Assembly: GCA_035079385.1 (NCBI GenBank)
Contig: JAVHKY010000030.1
Span: 4,689,001 to 4,753,000 of the forward strand
Source of the DNA: Aspidiotus rigidus
Lineage: Eukaryota; Arthropoda; Insecta; Hemiptera; Diaspididae
DNA length: 64,000 bases
Direction of reading: 5' to 3'
Numbering within the stretch: the first letter of the stretch is position 1; each line of letters starts with the position of its first letter. The translations under genes and the position numbers were made by a program. Below are positions 60,962 to 64,000 of the stretch, in pieces. Under the pieces are notes generated by a model, which did no database searches, was not told where the DNA came from, and was given only the letters and a program-made list of their open reading frames with translations.

Positions 60962-62100
60962 AGGAAATTGAACACTCAGCTGGAAGTGAGCGCAGTCACG
61001 TGTGAACTCAGAGACATGCAAGCAAATAACTTGAAACAACAGTTCTGTCCTGGGCAGGAAGTTGATTTGGGTGGATCCCTGCAACCTTAGGTGAGAGAAA
61101 AAATTGACATAATATCTCATTCTTCCTACAGTTGGATGTGAGATTGCTTTTGAAAGTCATTCGAATGCACTCGACTGAGGTACGTGTTGGACAAGTGGTT
61201 GGGAACCTGCTATATGGGAGTAGTTACGTACTCCTGCAATCCAAGATAAGACCGATGTCCGAAGGGGACTTAGAAACCTCCAGCCTCACGTCAAAGGTGA
61301 GTTGCGGCGGCTGGGCTCGTAGACGACACGGGCACACACAACGCATCAAGGCTATGTAGCCATACGAGTACATTGAACTGTTATTACTTTTGTTCGGGTT
61401 ACCTCCTCAGTAAACGCACGTGAACCACGTTTGAATGACCTTGACCTTTGACTATACATACCAGACATACTCACGTTGTTTAGAAATTGGTCCTTTCGTT
61501 GGATTCAACCGCGGGAGTGCGCTGCGTGTTGTGACGAGGGAGTAACAGAGAGGGAACAGTTACTCTGCTGGTTGTTGGAACCAACGAAGTGACTAATTTT
61601 TAAACAATGCAAGTATTTGTGTACGTCAACGCTTTGACCTAGTTTAGGCATTTGGAAGAATCGGAAACGGTATTTTTCGACCTCTTACCGCTTCTTATAT
61701 GGAGGGTAAATGATTAGTAGGCCAGGGCAATGCTTTGCTTGTGGGGACGTGACAATAGTTTCGTCGTGAAATTGAAAAGCGAAATTGAGAAGAACACTGG
61801 TTTATTGGATAGTAAATTCCGTGTAAATCAATATTGATGATGAATGGAAGACAAATTTTTTAACATGAATTGACCAGGTTGATTCATCCGTGGAGGAAGG
61901 ACTTCAAACGGGAGAATGGAACGTTGACAAAAAGAGGCCCTTCAAATCTTGGAAGTCGACGATACGTTAAGTATGGAGTATAAGTTTTACAAGTTTGTTG
62001 ATTCAGGTGGTCGCATCCTTTTTTAAAGAAATCGCGTAATTTTTATCGAAAGTGAAACACTTGTTATTGTTACATCGCTCTGCTGTTTTGAACTCGTTCA
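60962..62100. other. No gene seen
   Basis: Mixed composition. The frame 61132-61359 has no domain. This interval should contain the promoter and 5' UTR of the exon starting at 62118 if that gene is real, but no TATA or initiator element stands out. Confidence 0.35.
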
Positions 62101-62117
62101 CATGACGTACTGTCAAG

Positions 62118-62495
62118 ATGAAACTGTCTTATAATTTTCCCTTCATTATTGCTGTTACATCGATCATACATATAGATGGAGCTGTAAAAAAGCTCATTGT
62201 TGTATCCGGATACGACTGTGAAACAGATCGTAAATTTTATTTCAAAGTACGCAAAACGGGTGAGTCGTGATTTTATAAAATATCAAGTGATTTTACCTCG
62301 GTCGATTCAGCCGGTAGCTCTCAATGAGAAAAACAAAACATACGCATATTGCAGGCTGAATTGGGCTCGTGCGCAAAAAATAAAGACGGTACAAGAGGAT
62401 CTGTAGAATTTTCTACCCACAGCGTCATCATAAATTCAGTAATAAAAACTCTAAAAATTTCTTCCTTTCCTTTGGAACTGACAATTGATAGATGA
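62118..62495 (+). CDS. Putative small secreted protein, first exon and possible second exon
   Basis: ATG 62118 (good context CAAGATGA, in-frame TGA 15 nt upstream) opens a frame encoding MKLSYNFPFIIAVTSIIHID, a typical signal peptide, then VKKLIVVSGYDCETDRKFYF. Two donors are possible: GTGAGT after 62259 (strong, phase 1) or GTACGC after 62246 (weak, phase 0). An acceptor CAG at 62352-62354 leads to a frame open to TGA 62493-62495, with AELGSCAKNKDGTRGS at its start. Only the weaker donor joins it in frame, giving about 89 residues with one cysteine in each mature half (GYDC and GSC). If GTGAGT is used, the true second exon is not identified. No known family is assigned. The signal-peptide exon is better supported than the rest. 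Confidence 0.4.
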
Positions 62496-62499
62496 GATT

Positions 62500-63212
62500 T
62501 TTATGATTAATTTGTTATTGACTTTGATCTAGGATAATCTATGTGCAGCTTTTGAGCAATAAGACCGATAATCAAGATTGAAAGGACGGAGTCAAAAACG
62601 AGAGAGGTAAAACCTAGGAGAGGGGAAGGAAAGGGGTATACTTTTCCCTCCGGGTGCGGGATTTTCAGAGGGTCGGATTCATGAAGAGAACGAAATTCAT
62701 TATAAGATGTAGAGAACAATTTCAATAAGAACTCGTTAATAGCGGATGTTTTTCTGGGCCCCGTTCGGCCTCATCAGTGGCCCTGCTGAGAAAAAGCACT
62801 GAATTATTGTTTACCATCTTCGACAAAGAAGAAGGCAAATTTTCTTCTGTTTAAAAAAAAACTGACAAATTCATTCTATTTTTCAACTAAACCTGGTGTT
62901 GAGTGCTGTTGGGTCGGATGTCTGCAATTCATATGTGAAATAATATTGTTATGGATAAGCAAATTGTGTACCTGATATGTCGCTGATGTTTACATAATGA
63001 ACTGCAGACATCTTGCTCGACAACCCTCAGTGCCTAGATGGATTTCTATGTCACCTACTCTCGAGCACCGGACTCTTGTTTGAAACTAAACGATGAAGTC
63101 GTGCCCTATAAATAAAATTGTACAACTTCGAAAATATTAGCATGATATTTACCATTTTGTTTTATTCAATTAAGCACTTGGTCTCGCCTTCTGGTTACGT
63201 CACTGATCGACT
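62500..63212. other. No gene seen
   Basis: AT-rich DNA without a supported exon; probable 3' flank of the preceding locus. Confidence 0.35.
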
Positions 63213-63364
63213 CCGTCACCTCTAATCGCTTGTGTGTCGCATGTGCAGCACCGCCCGTCATCCATAATGGAGTAGGTGCGAGTTGCGTATGCATTTAATA
63301 TTGTTTCCTCCAACACCGGAATCGACCCTTTCGGGTATAACTTCAGTGACCGTCACCTCTAATC
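63213..63364 (-). mobile_element. 122-bp R1-clade LINE 3' end with 15-bp target-site duplication
   Basis: The insert 63228-63349 is identical to 34479-34600 except for one base (GTGCGAGTTG against GTGCGGGTTG). It starts, on the minus strand, four bases before the position of the LINE stop codon and covers the whole 3' UTR. Both sides carry CCGTCACCTCTAATC (63213-63227, 63350-63364), a perfect 15-bp target-site duplication. It is a severely 5'-truncated LINE copy or a SINE that uses this LINE's tail, and it is young. Confidence 0.85.
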
Positions 63365-63695
63365 AAGAATAGAGCTCGTGAACATACTTCTTTCTGTACA
63401 GGTGCTTAGGCGATTACTTTACTCCTCACACAGTACACCTTTTCTCTATATTTATTTCAACTCACTTGTACATCCTTGATATTAATCGTTATATAGAAAA
63501 AGTGTACATTACTAGGGATCAAGTAATCACTCACACCAGATGTTTGGAATTTGAACGATGTTTCTCTAAACATTGGCGATACGAATTGTGTTCTATTCAA
63601 GTCCTTAAGTACGAAGTCACGGGCTAAATCTGTGTGACGAGACTTTAGGCAGAGCATTCTGTTGCATTAAGTCATTTATTGTGCGTTTGTAAAAG

Positions 63696-63989
63696 ATTGG
63701 CTCGAAACATAATTCCCTTCGAACGTTCAAACAGTACAAACGATTTAAACTTGATTCTTGTGAATCTTGCGTTGTTCCAGCAACCTCAATAGATGATGCG
63801 CCAGAAACTGAAATAGAAGAGAAAAAACAAATCTGTCGCGACATAGCGAAGAGCCGCTTAATGTTGCAACTCGAAGCGACAGGAGAAGCTTATCCCAGTA
63901 AAAGTGTTGATGTATTCGACAGCTGTACAGGACGAACCGTTGAAGAGTATGTGTTCAAATGCGAAATGGTTTCTTGCTCCTGGACGAAA
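63696..63989 (+). CDS. Internal exon of an unidentified gene, continuing past the window
   Basis: Between an acceptor-like AAAAG (63691-63695) and a donor GTACGT (63990-63995) lies a frame open for 98 codons, phase 0 at both ends, with a TAA just upstream in the same frame. It reads FKQYKRFKLDSCESCVVPAT, then DDAPETEIEEKKQICRDIAK, then SVDVFDSCTGRTVEEYVFKC and ends MVSCSWTK. The balanced composition, paired cysteines and acidic linker look like real coding sequence, unlike nearby frames. There is no signal peptide and no start codon near the acceptor, so earlier exons must lie upstream. No family recognised. The weak pyrimidine tract before the acceptor is the main doubt. Confidence 0.4.
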
Positions 63990-64000
63990 GTACGTAAAAT

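Overview
This is a gene-poor, AT-rich eukaryotic window, most likely from an arthropod and probably an insect. The evidence is a spliced metazoan solute carrier whose smaller introns are only 70-126 nt, several arthropod-type non-LTR retrotransposons (one of the R1 clade), a Penelope-like fragment, a MULE-type transposase with a SWIM zinc finger, and many foldback/MITE elements. I cannot name the species.

The one gene I can assemble completely is on the minus strand between 22590 and 19132: seven exons of an FLVCR-like (SLC49, major facilitator superfamily) transporter of about 462 residues, with every splice junction in phase. Its second intron is enlarged by a LINE fragment on the same strand. 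Other host-gene evidence is partial. Two diverged paralogous exons (48019-47630 and 50219-49754, minus strand), the second preceded by a signal-peptide exon (50421-50289), suggest a small secreted-protein family split by a LINE and a MITE. A separate signal-peptide exon lies at 62118 on the plus strand. A 98-codon, cysteine-containing internal exon (63696-63989) runs up to the window edge.

Most of the rest is mobile DNA. 1-672: Penelope-like reverse transcriptase with a mutated catalytic motif. 1.0-1.9 kb: a diverged direct repeat split by a foldback element. 4.6-6.76 kb: a decayed LINE with RT, RNase H and a terminal CCHC motif; further pieces of the same family lie near 16, 21.5, 29.4 and 54-55 kb. 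8.6, 9.2-10.3, 12.0-12.8, 13.9 and 23.85-24.03 kb: foldback elements; half of the 9.2-10.3 kb one recurs at 56.87 kb. 24.15-24.32 kb: a tRNA-derived SINE with a target-site duplication. 34.48-35.17 kb and 48.1-48.96 kb: R1-clade LINE ends. A 122-bp piece of the first recurs at 63228 with one mismatch, flanked by a 15-bp target-site duplication, which points to recent retrotransposition. 44.9-45.2 kb: two tRNA-like promoter modules head to head. 55.2-56.56 kb: MULE transposase with inverted subterminal motifs. 59.87-60.3 kb: a degenerate tandem repeat of about 148 bp.

No bacterial-type operons, rRNA, convincing functional tRNA or CRISPR array are present. Exon boundaries and repeat limits were read by eye; no alignment or database search was run.
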